This document shows positions 18,126-28,330 of a stretch of DNA of 64,000 nt, one piece after another. The DNA comes from JAODBJ01 sp963782465 (GTDB lineage Bacteria; Actinomycetota; Acidimicrobiia; IMCC26256; PALSA-610), in assembly GCA_963782465.1 (NCBI GenBank), contig CAWAJR010000002.1, positions 310,001 to 374,000 on the forward strand, given 5' to 3'. The notes below the pieces were generated by a model. It was not told the DNA's origin and ran no database searches. It was given only the letters and a program-made list of their open reading frames with translations. Made by a program: the position numbers and the translations under genes. Positions within the stretch are counted from its first letter, which is position 1; each line of letters starts with the position of its first letter.

Positions 18126-19598
18126 TCAGTCGCTGCCGCGCGTTCTCCAGGCGCGTTCGAACGGGAGCCGCCAGGCATCGGGGGCAATCAGCTGGTGCAC
18201 CGCGTTCGGGCCCCACGAACCCGGCGGGTAGGGGCGCACCGGAGGTGGGTTGTCGAGGAGCGGCATCGACCGTTCCCACAGCTTCTCGATGCCCTCCGCC
18301 GTCGTGAAGAGGGTGTGATCACCGCTCATCGCGTCGTAGATCAGGCGCTCGTACGCTTCGAGGAGGTCCGTCGCCCGGCCCGTCTCGTGCAACGCGAACT
18401 GGAGGCTCTGCTTGTCGAGGGTCATGCCGGGGCCGGGCCGCTTCCCGTAGAACGACAACGACAGCTTCGACGCGTCGGCGAGGTCGAACGTGAGATGGTC
18501 GGGGCCGTGCGCGCCGACACCGGAACCCGAGGGGAACATGCTCTTGGGCGGCTCGCGGAACGCGATCGAGATGATGCGCGCCCCTTGCGCCATGCGCTTC
18601 CCGGTGCGCAGATGGAACGGCACGCCGGCCCAGCGCCAGTTGTCGATCTCGCACCGGAGCGCGACGAACGTCTCCGTATCGGAATGCGGGCGCACGCCGG
18701 GTTCGTCGAGGTAGCCGTCGTACTGCCCGCGCACGACCTGGGACGGTTCGATCGGGCTGAGCGAACGGAAGACCTTGTTCTTCTCCTCGCCGATGCTCTT
18801 CGGGTCGAGCGCGGTCGGCGGTTCCATCGCGGTGAACGCCAGCACCTGGAACAAGTGGTTCACGACCATGTCGCGGTAGGCGCCCGTCTTCTCGTAGAAG
18901 GGGATGCGATGACCGATCGACAGGGTCTCCGGCACGTCGATCTGCACGTGCGCGATGTGCTGGCGGTTCCAGATCGGCTCGAAGAGCCCGTTGGCAAAAC
19001 GGAAGGCGAGGATGTTGAGCGCGGCCTCCTTGCCGAGGAAATGGTCGATGCGGAAGATCTGGCTCTCGTCGAACGTCTCGTGCAGGCGCTCGTTGAGTTC
19101 GACCGCGGTGTCGAGATCGGTGCCGAACGGCTTCTCCATGATGATCCGCGCCCGCTCCGACAATCCGGCCTCGCCGAGCGAGTGCACCACGTCGGTCGCG
19201 GCCGCCGGCGGGACGCTCAGGTAGTGGAGCCGGGAGACATTGCCGCCGAGTTCGTCCTCGAGATGGTGCACGATCTTCGCCAACGCCGCGCTGCCCGCCG
19301 TCTGGCACACGTACGAGAGCCGAACGCCGAAGTCTTCCCACTGCGAGTCGGTGACGGTGCCGTGCGCGAACTCGTCGAGCGCGGCGCGCGCCCAGGCACG
19401 AAATCCCGTGTCGTCGAGGTCGTCGAGCGAGGTGCCGACGATGCGGTACTCGGGGAGCAAACCCGCCTGCGCCAGATGGAACAGGCCGGGCAGCAGTTTG
19501 CGGCGGGCGAGGTCGCCGGTCGCGCCGAACAGCACGATCACGTGCGGGCGCAGCGGCGATATCAGGCCGGAGTGGATGTCGGTCGGGTCAGAACGCAT
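18126..19598 (-). CDS. zwf: Glucose-6-phosphate 1-dehydrogenase, 490 aa
   Basis: Zwf oxidises glucose 6-phosphate to 6-phosphogluconolactone, reducing NADP+, and opens the oxidative pentose phosphate pathway. The N-terminal Rossmann motif is VLFGATGDLARRKLLPGL, the active-site motif RIDHFLGKEAALNIL carries the catalytic His and Lys, and the C-terminal half contains HLRTGKRM and the expected substrate-binding segments. ATG 19598 is preferred to a longer frame because the family starts just before the Rossmann motif. Length is normal for the family. No partner opcA or pgl is seen in the neighbourhood. Confidence 0.95.
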   Translation of the reverse strand: MRSDPTDIHSGLISPLRPHVIVLFGATGDLARRKLLPGLFHLAQAGLLPEYRIVGTSLDDLDDTGFRAWARAALDEFAHGTVTDSQWEDFGVRLSYVCQTAGSAALAKIVHHLEDELGGNVSRLHYLSVPPAAATDVVHSLGEAGLSERARIIMEKPFGTDLDTAVELNERLHETFDESQIFRIDHFLGKEAALNILAFRFANGLFEPIWNRQHIAHVQIDVPETLSIGHRIPFYEKTGAYRDMVVNHLFQVLAFTAMEPPTALDPKSIGEEKNKVFRSLSPIEPSQVVRGQYDGYLDEPGVRPHSDTETFVALRCEIDNWRWAGVPFHLRTGKRMAQGARIISIAFREPPKSMFPSGSGVGAHGPDHLTFDLADASKLSLSFYGKRPGPGMTLDKQSLQFALHETGRATDLLEAYERLIYDAMSGDHTLFTTAEGIEKLWERSMPLLDNPPPVRPYPPGSWGPNAVHQLIAPDAWRLPFERAWRTRGSD

Positions 19599-19737
19599 GC
19601 GCAGGCTCCCGTGACGACGTGCCCCGTCGCGCATCGTACGGTCGAAGACGTGCGAACTGGATCATCCTTATGGTGATCGAACAGATCGTGATGCGATGAA
19701 GTCGTTCCGGTGAACTCGCACCGGACCAGGCCTGGCG

Positions 19738-20248
19738 TCAGCGCCGCAACGGGCGCAGCGACTCTTCGAAGGTCCCGGTTGCCGCGCCGGCGAACCCGTG
19801 TTGCCGCCACGCTTCGTAGGCAACGACACTCACCGCGTTCGCGAGGTTGAGGCTGCGGTTCGCCGGGCGCATGGGGATGTGCAACCGGCTATTCGTCGGG
19901 GAAGCCGGAAAGGAAGGCATCGCCGAGGCCGGTCGCTTCGCAGCCGAACGTCACCGCGTCGCCGGCCCGGTACTCGATCTCGTCGTAGCGCCGATGGGGT
20001 GGGCGGGTCGTCGTCGCGAACCAACGGCGATCCGCGCCGAGCGCGGCGCGGCAGTCTTCCCAGGAGTCGTAGATCCGCGTGTCGGTGAGTTCGTGGTAGT
20101 CGAGCCCGCCGCGGCGCAACGCGGCGCCGTCGACGTCGAAGCCGAGCGGTCGCACAAGATGCAGGCGAGCACCGACGTTCGCGCAGAGCCGGATGATGTT
20201 GCCCGTGTTCGTGGCGATCTGCGGTGCGACGAGCACGATGTCGAGCAT
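19738..20248 (-). CDS. trmL: tRNA (cytidine(34)-2'-O)-methyltransferase, TrmL-like (one-base insertion)
   Basis: TrmL-type SPOUT methyltransferases methylate the 2'-O of the wobble nucleotide in some tRNAs. From ATG 20248 the protein begins MLDIVLVAPQIATNTGNIIR with the N-x-G-N-x-x-R motif, then VRPLGFDVDGAALRRGGLDY and VTFGCEATGLGDAFL. It hits a stop after FPDE at 19889. In the next frame the trefoil-knot C-terminus, LHIPMRPANRSLNLANAVSV, continues to the stop at 19738. Removing one A on the top strand near 19890 joins them. It lies 35 bases downstream of the histidine kinase gene on the same strand. Confidence 0.88.
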
Positions 20249-20283
20249 CACGCCATTCTGCCCCGCCGCGGAGCGAACGATCC

Positions 20284-21672
20284 CTAGGTGTGCGAGCGCG
20301 GGAGACGGACGCGCATCACCGTTCCGGCGGGGCTCGAATCGATCTCGATCTGACCGTGGTGGCGCTCGACGACGATCCGGCGCGAGATGTCGAGCCCGAG
20401 CCCGGTGCCCTTCCCGACATCCTTCGTCGTGTAGAAGGGTTCGAACGCGCGGGCTTGCACTTCGGCCGGCATGCCGGGACCGGTGTCGGCGATCTCCACG
20501 ACGACGTACTCGGGTTCGGCTCGGGTCGAGATGCGAAGGGTGCCGCTCCCGTCGATCGCGTCGATCGCGTTGTCGATGAGGTTCGTCCAAACCTGGTTCA
20601 GTTCACCCGCGAACGCGTCGACATGCGGGACGTCGGCGCCGTAGTCGCGCACGACCGTGAGTTCGTCGTGCAGTTTGTGGGCGAGCATCACGAGGGTGCT
20701 GTCGATGCCTTCGGTCACGTCGATGCGTTGCAGCGAGGCGCGGTCGAGCTGCGAGTACGACTTGACCGCGTCGACGAGGCCGGAGATGCGCGCCGTCGAC
20801 TGCTTGACCTCCGACAACAGCGCTTTCGTGGAGAGCGTGCTGCACACCCATTCGAGACCGGGTTCGAGTGTGTTGCCTTCGAGGATCTCTGCCGCCCGTT
20901 CGCACCAGGCGATCTCGACGCCCGCCGCGGCGAGCGTGGGCGCGATGTGCCATGCGGCTTCGACGCCGTGGGCTTCGAGCCAGTTGCCGAGGGCGTCTTC
21001 GCGGTCGGCGACCGCCAGCGGGCGGGTGTCGGTACACGAAGGGTCGATCTCGCGCCGGAGCGCGTCGATGCCGACGAACCGGTCGGCCGGGAGTGCCCGT
21101 TCGGCCAGCTGCACCAACGACGCGAGCAACGCGTCGCACGTGTCCTGCAACGCATCGACGGCGCGCGTCGTCGCCGCGGCCGGATTGTTGAGTTCGTGGG
21201 CCAGGCCCGCCGCGAGTGTGCCCAGCGCGATGAGCGACTCTCGTTGGCGCGTCAACGAATCCATGCTGCGCACCGTCTGGAAGAAGCCCTCGATCAGGTG
21301 CACGCCGAACGGGAACCACGACCGCGCGATCTCACCGAGTTCCTCCGACGGGACACGGAACATCTTTCCGGTGCTCGCACCGCGCGCGGTTGCGAGGTAG
21401 CTGCTGCTGCTGTCCCAGGCGCGGAAGCCGCCGGCCCACTGGCCCGGTTTCTCCATCGTCATCAAGACGACGGCTTCCTCGCGCCCGGCCCGGCGGACCA
21501 GCTCGACGCGGCCTTCGACGAGGACCCACCAGTGGTCGGCCGGTTCGCCCTCGTGGAACAACTCCATGCCTTCGTCAAAGCGGAACTCGTGGCCCGCTCC
21601 GAGCAGGTCGAACAGCTGCTTCTCACTGAGCGCGTCGAACAGGAACAGGCCGTGCAGGCGGTCGATGTGCAT
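20284..21672 (-). CDS. Cyclic-nucleotide-binding sensor histidine kinase, 462 aa
   Basis: From ATG 21672 the protein has an N-terminal cNMP-binding (Crp-like) jelly-roll, residues about 8-115 (FHEGEPADHWWVLVEGRVEL), a linker, an H-box GTLAAGLAHELNNPAA with the phospho-acceptor His at residue 159, and an HATPase domain with LNQVWTNLIDNAIDAI (N box), ADTGPGMP (G1) and TTKDVGKGTGLGLDIS (F and G2 boxes). No membrane helix is present, so it is a cytoplasmic kinase. Its start overlaps the stop of the receiver-oxidoreductase gene, so the two form a signalling unit: the kinase probably phosphorylates that receiver. Confidence 0.9.
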   Translation of the reverse strand: MHIDRLHGLFLFDALSEKQLFDLLGAGHEFRFDEGMELFHEGEPADHWWVLVEGRVELVRRAGREEAVVLMTMEKPGQWAGGFRAWDSSSSYLATARGASTGKMFRVPSEELGEIARSWFPFGVHLIEGFFQTVRSMDSLTRQRESLIALGTLAAGLAHELNNPAAATTRAVDALQDTCDALLASLVQLAERALPADRFVGIDALRREIDPSCTDTRPLAVADREDALGNWLEAHGVEAAWHIAPTLAAAGVEIAWCERAAEILEGNTLEPGLEWVCSTLSTKALLSEVKQSTARISGLVDAVKSYSQLDRASLQRIDVTEGIDSTLVMLAHKLHDELTVVRDYGADVPHVDAFAGELNQVWTNLIDNAIDAIDGSGTLRISTRAEPEYVVVEIADTGPGMPAEVQARAFEPFYTTKDVGKGTGLGLDISRRIVVERHHGQIEIDSSPAGTVMRVRLPRSHT

Positions 21673-23330
21673 CAGATCGTCGCCAGGTAACGGTGCACGA
21701 GATAGACCGACATGGCGCCTTCCCCGACGGCCGACGCGACGCGCTTCATCGAATCGAGCCGCACGTCGCCGGCGGCGAACACCCCGGGCACGCTCGTCTC
21801 GAGTGGGAACGGCGGGCGCGACAGGAGCCAGCGCGGACCGTCGTTCCGGGGCAGCAGGTCGGGACCGGTGATCACGAAACCTCGCCCGTCGCGGGCGACG
21901 TCGGGCCCGAGCCAGTCGGTGCGCGGCGACGCGCCGATGAACACGAACAGCCAGTTCGTGAGCACTTCTTCTTTGGTGCCGGCCCCGCGGTCGAACAACG
22001 TGAGCGCCTCGAGATGATCGCTCCCGCTCCCCTCGATCACCTCGGTCTGGAGCCGCACTTCGACGTTCTCGGTGGCGCGGATGCGTTCGACGAGGTACAT
22101 CGACATCGCCTTCTCGAGCGCGTCGGCCCGTACGAGCAACACGACGCGGCGGGCGAACTGCGCGATGTTCAACACCGCTTGGCCGGCGGAGTTCGCAGCG
22201 CCGACGACGTAGACGGTGTCGCCGGCGCACAACCGAGCGTCGCTCGCCGTCGAGCCGTAGTAGACACCGCGGCCGGTCAGCGCTTCGAGGCCGGGCGCAG
22301 TGAGCAACCGGTACGACACACCTGTCGCGACGAGCACCGACCGTGCCTCGATCTCGCTGCCGTCGTCGAAGCGAACCGCGCGCACCGGGCCGCGGGTCTC
22401 GAACCCGACGACGTCGCGTGCGAGCACCATCTCGGCGCCGAAGCGCTTCGCCTGCGCGACTGCCCGGTGGGTCAGGTCGGCACCGGACAGGCCCTTCGGG
22501 AAACCGAGATAGTTCTCGATCGCCGCGCTCTGCCCGGCCTGGCCACCCGGCGCTTCGCGCTCGACGACGACGGTCTGCAGCCCCTCCGACGCGCCGTATA
22601 CAGCCGCGGCGAGGCCCGCCGGCCCGCCACCGACGATGCACAGGTCGTACAACGGTTGCTCGGCTCGGGTCTGCAGGCCGAGCGCCCCCGCGAGGTCGAG
22701 TGTCGAAGGGGCGCGCAACGGTTCGGCGTCGGGGACGAGCACGAGCGGCAGATCGGTCGCGGTCGCGTGCGCGGCCTCGTGGAGCCGGCGGGCCTCGTCG
22801 TCGAGTTCGAGGTCGAACCACCGGTACGGAACGTGGTTGCGGGCGAGGAACGTCTTGATCTCGTGGCTCCGTTCCGACCACCGGTGCCCGACCACCCGCA
22901 GGTCGCCGGCGTCGTCGAGATGTGCGCCCCGCCAGTCGTCCAGCAGATCGTCGAGCACCGGGTAGAGCCGCTCCTCCGGCGGGTCCCAGGGCTTGAGCAG
23001 GTAGTAGTCGAGGCCGATGTCGTTGATCGCCTTGATGGCAACGTCGGTGTCGGCGTACGCGGTGAGCAAGACGAGCTTCGCGTCGGGTGCGTGCTCGCGC
23101 GCCTGTTCGAGGAATTCGATGCCCGTCATCTCCGGCATCCGTTGGTCGGACGCGATCAATGCCACCCGGCGGTCGCGTAACGCGTACTCGTGCAGGACGG
23201 TGAGCGCGTCGGCGGCCGACGTCGCCCGGACGATCTGGTACTCGGCGCCGTACCGCTGGCGGAGATCGCGCGTGATCGCCTGCGAAACGGCCGGGTCGTC
23301 ATCGACCGTCAGGATCGTCGGCTTCGCCAC
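21672..23330 (-). CDS. Fused response regulator and thioredoxin-reductase-like FAD oxidoreductase, 552 aa
   Basis: Residues 1-120 form a receiver domain: ILTVDDDPAV (acidic pocket), phospho-acceptor Asp 62 in ASDQRMPEMTG, and conserved Lys 113 in YYLLKPWD. Residues about 145-205 form a small thioredoxin-like or linker module. From residue 228 a pyridine-nucleotide-disulfide oxidoreductase fold follows, with GGGPAG at 234-239 for FAD, a second Rossmann motif VYVVGAANSAGQA, and the FAD C-terminal motif VPGVFAAGDVR. The redox CxxC of true thioredoxin reductases is absent: the aligned position is G-S-T-A-S-D (about 359-364). Fusions of this type are known in bacteria; here it is cotranslated with a cNMP-binding histidine kinase. 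Confidence 0.9.
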   Translation of the reverse strand: MAKPTILTVDDDPAVSQAITRDLRQRYGAEYQIVRATSAADALTVLHEYALRDRRVALIASDQRMPEMTGIEFLEQAREHAPDAKLVLLTAYADTDVAIKAINDIGLDYYLLKPWDPPEERLYPVLDDLLDDWRGAHLDDAGDLRVVGHRWSERSHEIKTFLARNHVPYRWFDLELDDEARRLHEAAHATATDLPLVLVPDAEPLRAPSTLDLAGALGLQTRAEQPLYDLCIVGGGPAGLAAAVYGASEGLQTVVVEREAPGGQAGQSAAIENYLGFPKGLSGADLTHRAVAQAKRFGAEMVLARDVVGFETRGPVRAVRFDDGSEIEARSVLVATGVSYRLLTAPGLEALTGRGVYYGSTASDARLCAGDTVYVVGAANSAGQAVLNIAQFARRVVLLVRADALEKAMSMYLVERIRATENVEVRLQTEVIEGSGSDHLEALTLFDRGAGTKEEVLTNWLFVFIGASPRTDWLGPDVARDGRGFVITGPDLLPRNDGPRWLLSRPPFPLETSVPGVFAAGDVRLDSMKRVASAVGEGAMSVYLVHRYLATI

Positions 23331-23385
23331 CGCCCGTACCTCTCCGTTGCCCGCTGGAGGAGGCTAGGCGCGGGAACGCTCCCGG

Positions 23386-24596
23386 TCAGTTCGAAGCACC
23401 GGTGAACGCGTAGAGGATTCCCGCAGCCTGCAGGTAGACGGCACCACCGGCGACCACGATCGAGGGCGACACCTGAGCTCCGGCCGCGCCGGGGAAGGTG
23501 AGCGACGCGAGCCTGCGCCCGTTGCGCAACCGGTAGGCCGCGAGGGTGCGGGTGTAGGCGTTGTTCGCGGTCCGTGCCGAGCCGGCGTACACGATGTCGC
23601 CGGCGATCACCGGCTGCGTGTTGATGACCGCGCCCGACGGACCGGCCGCGTGGTCCCACGCGAGCGCGCCCGTACGCGCGTCGTAGGCGCGCAGCCGCGG
23701 CTTGCCGGCGGCGTCGGCCGTCGGCACCACGAGCCGGTCACCGACTGCCGGGCTCGCGCCCGCGCCGGTCGCCGGGCCGACCAGACGATGTTGCCCTTGG
23801 CCGGGTCGCACACGCTCGCACCGCGGTACAGGAGCCCGTTGGCGAACACCCCGACCCGGCAACCCGGGACGCGCCGGATCGGCGCACCCGTCGCGGCGTC
23901 GTACTCGTCGACACCGTCGAAGGTCTGCACGGTGCTGTGGTTCGCGTAGACGACGCCGCCGGAAACGACGAGGAAGTGATCTTCCAACCAGGTCCCCTGC
24001 GCCTTCGACCACAACCCGTGACCGTCGGCGGCGTCGAACACCTCGATCGACGCCGCGTACGTGATGTCTTCCCCGACCGCTTCACCGGCGAAGACCCGCC
24101 CGTGGTCGACGAGCAGGTCGACGACCGGCGCCGCCGTCGCGTGCAACCACCGCCGTTGGCCGGTCTCGACGTCGTAGGCGGCGACACCGTCGACCGTCGC
24201 GAGCACCACGAAATTCCCCGCGATCGCGGGGCTCGACGCGCCCTGGCCGATCGGTGTCGACCATGCCGGCGTGCCGGTACGAGGATCGCGTCGCGTCACG
24301 ATGCACGACGAACCCGAACACGACGTGGCGAACACCGCTCCGAACGCGACGACCGGTGCGGTGTTGCTGCCGCCGCTGCCGAGACGAACCGCGAACAACT
24401 GGTGCAGTTGCGAAACGGCCTTCGGCGTCAGCGTCGTCTCCACCGGCTGCACCCCGCTCAGGCCCGCGTCGAAGCCGGGCTGCAACCAGTCGCACCCGCC
24501 GGCGAGCACGACCGCGCTCAGCACGAGCAACAGCAACATTGCCGCCCGCGGGGAAGCAACCCTCCGGTGCGCCGGACTGCGCACGACATCAAACAC
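23386..24596 (-). CDS. PQQ-type beta-propeller lipoprotein (one-base deletion)
   Basis: The protein begins with a basic segment and MLLLLVLSAVVLAGGCDW, a lipoprotein signal with lipobox L-A-G-G-C. The rest is a propeller of repeated blades with GQRRWLHATA, GTPAWSTPIG, GALAWDHA and similar Trp-containing strands, as in PQQ-like/quinoprotein repeat folds that are often only structural. The C-terminal third is in another frame: after NIVWS the frame continues as GPATGAGASPAVGDRL when one G is restored near 23781. The 1211-base span fits one lost base. GTG 24596 or ATG 24539 could be the start. It probably acts outside the membrane, as a scaffold or binding protein. Confidence 0.8.
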
Positions 24597-24663
24597 CCGG
24601 AACCCCCAGGACCTCCGGAGGATTGTCGCACCGATCGTGGCTCGGGAATAGGGCGTGGGCCAC

Positions 24664-25446
24664 CTACCGGCTGGAGGAGAGATCTTGCGGACGAGTAGCC
24701 GGGCACGTCGCGCAGGAACGTACGCGGAAAGAGGCGGCGCCCGGCGCCACGTCTCGGCTTCGGTACACCTTCCACCCGTTCCCGGCGGAAACAACCTGTT
24801 GCGATGTTGCCGACGTCGCGACCGTCGTGCCGGACGGTCCAAGGACCAACGTATATACGCCACCGCCGATGACCATCGTCTCGCTGAGCGCGCTGATGCC
24901 GGCATCGGGCCGCTGGTCGGAGATCAACGCACCACCGTTGCCGTCATCGACGTAGGTGCCGACAAAAGCCGTGGGCGATCCACCGGAGGCGGATGTCCCT
25001 TGTTCGAAAACGAAAACGTCGGCACCGCCGATGGTGCCGCTCCACAACGGCGCAACACCCGTCTCCGATGGCGCGACGTCGTGGGCGGCCGCCCACGCGG
25101 CGTACGCCTTCGCGTCGATCGTGTCGTGGCCCTCCAACATGAGGGAGCCCCGGTAGGCCCACGTTATTTCGTTGGGGGCATAGCTACCGGTGGTGACGCC
25201 GGTATCGGGGATCGTCGAGACCGGCTCCGTCGTTGCGGCCGGCACACCGGTGCGCGGCGGCCCGGAACCTCGAGTGAACGCGAAGCCTCCGATTACCGCG
25301 AACACGACGGCGCAGATCGCGACGGCTGCTGCGATGCGCCGCCGGTGCGGTGAGCGCGCGCTCGGAACGTGCGTCGCGGGTGGTTCGAGCGTGTCTACGG
25401 TCTCGTGGAGCATGCGTCGCGCCCAGGTCGCGTCATCCTGATCCAT
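24664..25446 (-). CDS. Single-pass membrane protein, putative anti-sigma partner, 260 aa
   Basis: From ATG 25446 the N-terminal 40 residues are cytoplasmic (WARRMLHETVDTLEP), then one membrane helix HRRRIAAAVAICAVVFAVIG at about residues 34-53, then a long extracytoplasmic domain with GALISDQRPDAGISA and YVDDGNGG. It starts 14 bases inside the sigma factor gene, the usual arrangement for an ECF sigma factor and its membrane anti-sigma factor. The N-terminal segment lacks the classical zinc-binding HxxxCxxC, so a zinc-free anti-sigma or another partner role is inferred from position only. Confidence 0.7.
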   Translation of the reverse strand: MDQDDATWARRMLHETVDTLEPPATHVPSARSPHRRRIAAAVAICAVVFAVIGGFAFTRGSGPPRTGVPAATTEPVSTIPDTGVTTGSYAPNEITWAYRGSLMLEGHDTIDAKAYAAWAAAHDVAPSETGVAPLWSGTIGGADVFVFEQGTSASGGSPTAFVGTYVDDGNGGALISDQRPDAGISALSETMVIGGGVYTLVLGPSGTTVATSATSQQVVSAGNGWKVYRSRDVAPGAASFRVRSCATCPATRPQDLSSSR

Positions 25447-25996
25447 CGTCGACCCCCTCGTGGCCTTCGCCCATGCCGGCGGCGCGTAATCGCTTCAGTG
25501 CGTCGGCCACGTGCGTGCGAACGGTGCTGACGCTGCACCCCATGTCGTCCGCCGTCTCGGCATCTGTTCGATCCAGCCAGAAGCGCAACGCGACCGCCGT
25601 GCGTTGTCGTGGCGTGAGAAGCGCCAGCGCGGCGAGCACCGCCGCACGCTCATCCGCCTCTGGCGCGAGATCGTCTTCAGACTCGCGGTGCAACAACCTC
25701 GGCGCCGCCTTGACCCATCGTCTGCGACGCCTGGTCGCGTCGATCCCGCGGTTCACCGCGATCCGGCGCGCGTACGCCAGGTTCCATTCCGCCGGTTTCG
25801 ACCGACGCCAGAGGCGCTCGATGCAATCCTGGTAGAGGTCTTCACCACCGGCGACGTTGCCGGCGATCAGCACGCAGAGCCGGAACAGTCGCGGACCGTC
25901 GTCCTCGATGAATGCCTCGAACTCGGTTCGGGCACTCACGAAAGCCGGGGGCCCGGCGACCCCGCCGTCGTCGGCTGAACCGCTCGGAGGGGTCAT
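25433..25996 (-). CDS. ECF RNA polymerase sigma factor, 187 aa
   Basis: This is a two-domain sigma-70 factor. Region 2 contains FRLCVLIAGNVAGGEDLYQD and YARRIAVNRGIDATRRRRRW; region 4 contains LLTPRQRTAVALRFWLDRTD and the helix-turn-helix MGCSVSTVRTHVADALKRL. ATG 25996 is chosen; a GTG at 26035 gives 13 more residues and cannot be excluded. It overlaps the membrane partner by 14 bases. The SigE-like layout suggests response to an envelope signal through release from the partner; this is inference. Confidence 0.9.
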   Translation of the reverse strand: MTPPSGSADDGGVAGPPAFVSARTEFEAFIEDDGPRLFRLCVLIAGNVAGGEDLYQDCIERLWRRSKPAEWNLAYARRIAVNRGIDATRRRRRWVKAAPRLLHRESEDDLAPEADERAAVLAALALLTPRQRTAVALRFWLDRTDAETADDMGCSVSTVRTHVADALKRLRAAGMGEGHEGVDDGSG

Positions 25997-26120
25997 GTCC
26001 GGGTCGGCAACGGGGCCCACTTCCTTCACACCCACATCAACGAACCGGAGCCGGGATCCGTCCAGATCGTCGCGCGAACCCGACGAGCCGCGGCGCTGCG
26101 CACGAACGCGGCGCGCTCGA

Positions 26121-27227
26121 CTACGCGGCCGCGTGGCGGCGGTACGCCCAGCCCGGACCGCGCAGTACGAAGCTCAACCGGTCGGTCCAGTTCGTCGACT
26201 GCGCGACGTCGCGCACGATGTCGCGGTACTCGTGCGTCGCGATGCGCGCCGGGTTGTAGGTGTGGATGTTCTTCGTCAGCCCGTACACGACGGGTGCGCG
26301 TTCCGGCTCGAAGGTGCCGAACAGCTTGTCCCACACGATGAGGATGCTGCCGTGGTTGCGGTCGAGGTACTGCTGGTTGCTCCCGTGGTGGACGCGGTGG
26401 TGCGACGGCGTGTTGAGCACGCGCTCGGCCGGGCCGAGGGTGCGGATCACGTCGGTGTGTATCCAGTACTGGTAGAGCAGGTTGATCGCTCGCGCCTGCG
26501 CGACGAGGCTCGGCCGCACGCCGCCGCGCGAGGAGGCCGTACGGGACCCAGGCGCCCAGCACGTCGGCTACCGGTTGGCGCAACGCGGTGGAGAGGTTGT
26601 AGCGCTCGCTCGAGTGGTGCACGACGTGGATGGCCCACAGCGCGCGGACTTCGTGCATGAAACGGTGGTTCCAGTAGTAGATGAAGTCCCACCCGAACAC
26701 GGCGACCACCCACGCGAGCGCGCCGCTCCCGAGGTCGCGCGCCGAGCCTCCGCGCGCCCACAGCTTCGACGGCGCCGTGCGATCGGCGAGCGCGGTGGTG
26801 ACGGCCAGCCCGCCGGCGGCGATGGCGGTGACGCCGCCAACCTGCGCGACCCGCCGCGCGACCCGGGCCAACCGCCGGCGCCGCGCTCGTGACGGTGGCG
26901 CCGGCGCCGCGTCGCGGTCTGGCGCAGGATCGCCGGCCGCGCCGCGCCCGATCCGGTCGGCGACCGTCGTGGCGGCCGCCGCGAGCGCGGCGGTCCCGAC
27001 GAGCACCTTGGCGTAACGCCCGCGTCCGGGGGTGACCGGGGCGACGAGCCGGCTCGTGACGAGCGGCAGGACGATGCTGCCGACCCCCATCGAAAGGCTC
27101 GCAAGCGTGTCGGGACGCGTGTAGTCGGCGGCGCTGGGCCCTGCGTCGCAGCGCGTTTGCGCAGGTAACGACGCTCGGCTTCCATCGTCGCGAAGTACGC
27201 CGGGATCGCGGTGACGGTCAGGTCCAT
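26121..27227 (-). CDS. Sterol desaturase / fatty acid hydroxylase family protein (two compensating frameshifts)
   Basis: This is a membrane di-iron enzyme. The three His clusters are NHRFMHE, HVVHHSSE and HHRVHHGSN, the hallmarks of the family. The N-terminus MDLTVTAIPAYFATMEAERR starts at ATG 27227, then a C-run loss near 27133 shifts to the frame with SIVLPLVTSRLVAP; the frame changes again near 26527, between the second and third His clusters, reaching GVRPSLVAQARAINLLYQYW and the stop at 26121. One loss and one gain leave the span (1107 bases) a multiple of three. Substrates of this family are sterols, carotenoids or fatty acids; the specific one is unknown. It is divergent from the LLM oxidoreductase with 72 bases between the starts. 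Confidence 0.85.
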
Positions 27228-27299
27228 CGCTCCGGGACCGTACCGCGTGCCCGCCGCGAGCATGATGGGGCGCTCGAACTCCCTCGACGAAGGCATCCC

Positions 27300-28321
27300 A
27301 TGAAACTCGGCTTGCAACTCGGCTACTGGGGACAAGGCCCGAACCCGTGGCACGTCCCGATGGCACAGGAGGCCGAGAAGCTCGGCTTCGACAGCGTGTG
27401 GGTCGCCGAGTCGTGGGGCAACGACGCCTTCTCGTTCGCGACGTGGATCGCCGCGCACACTTCCACGATCAAGATCGCCACCGGCGTCGTGCAGATGTCG
27501 GGCCGCACCCCCACGTCGTGCGCGATGCACGCGATCACGGTCGACCATTTGTCGAACGGCCGGTTCTGCCTCGGTCTCGGCCTTTCGGGCCCGCAGGTGG
27601 TTGAAGGCTGGTACGGGCAGCCCTACGGCAAGCCGCTCACCCGCACCCGCGAGTACGTCGACGTCATCCGGGCGGTCCTGCGCCGCGACGCGCCCGTGAG
27701 CTACGACGGCGAGTTCGTGCGCCTCCCCTACGACGGGCCGCACAGCTGGGGTATGGGCAAACCGCTGAAGGTGATGGTGCACCCGCTGCGCGCCGACCTG
27801 CCGATCTACCTCGGCGCCGAAGGCCCGAAGAACGTGGCGCTCGCCGGGGAGATCGCTGACGGCTGGTTGCCGCTGTACTGGTCGCCGTTCAAACCCGAGG
27901 TCGTCGCGGGCACGCTCGGCGACGTGAAACCCGGCTTCGAGATCGCGGTGAACGTGATGGGCGTTCGCGTCACACCGTCGAACGACGACGACGCGATCGA
28001 AGAGGCGCTCTTGCCCACTCGGGCCGCGCTCGGCTTCTACATCGGCGGTATGGGTTCGAAGGACCGCAACTTCCACAAGGAGTTGATGGGCCGCATGGGC
28101 TACGAGAAGGAAGCCGACGAGATCCAGGACCTGTTCTTCGCGGGCAAGCGCGACGAGGCCATCGCGGCGGTGCCGACCGCGTTCGCCGACGAGATCTCGC
28201 TCGTCGGGCCAAAGAACGCATCCGCGATCGCCTCGACGCGTGGCGTGAGACCGCGGTCACGACGATGATCGTCAACGGCGACCCCGACACGCTGCGCACC
28301 CTCGCCGAACTCGTCGGGTAA
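27300..28321 (+). CDS. LLM-class (luciferase-like) F420-dependent oxidoreductase (one-base deletion at 3' end)
   Basis: The protein begins MKLGLQLGYWGQGPNPWHV, the start of a bacterial-luciferase-like TIM barrel. EKLGFDSVWVAESWGNDAF, GVVQMSGRTPTSCAM, LGLGLSGPQVVEGWYG and IYLGAEGPKNVALAGEIADG are family segments that bind F420 or flavin. After EISLVGP the frame breaks; with one C restored near 28211 it reads KERIRDRLDAW and ends ...TLRTLAELVG at 28321, as these enzymes normally do. In actinobacteria such proteins usually use F420. The substrate is unknown. It is followed 9 bases later by the convergent SDR gene. Confidence 0.88.
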
Positions 28322-28330
28322 CGGGCAGGG

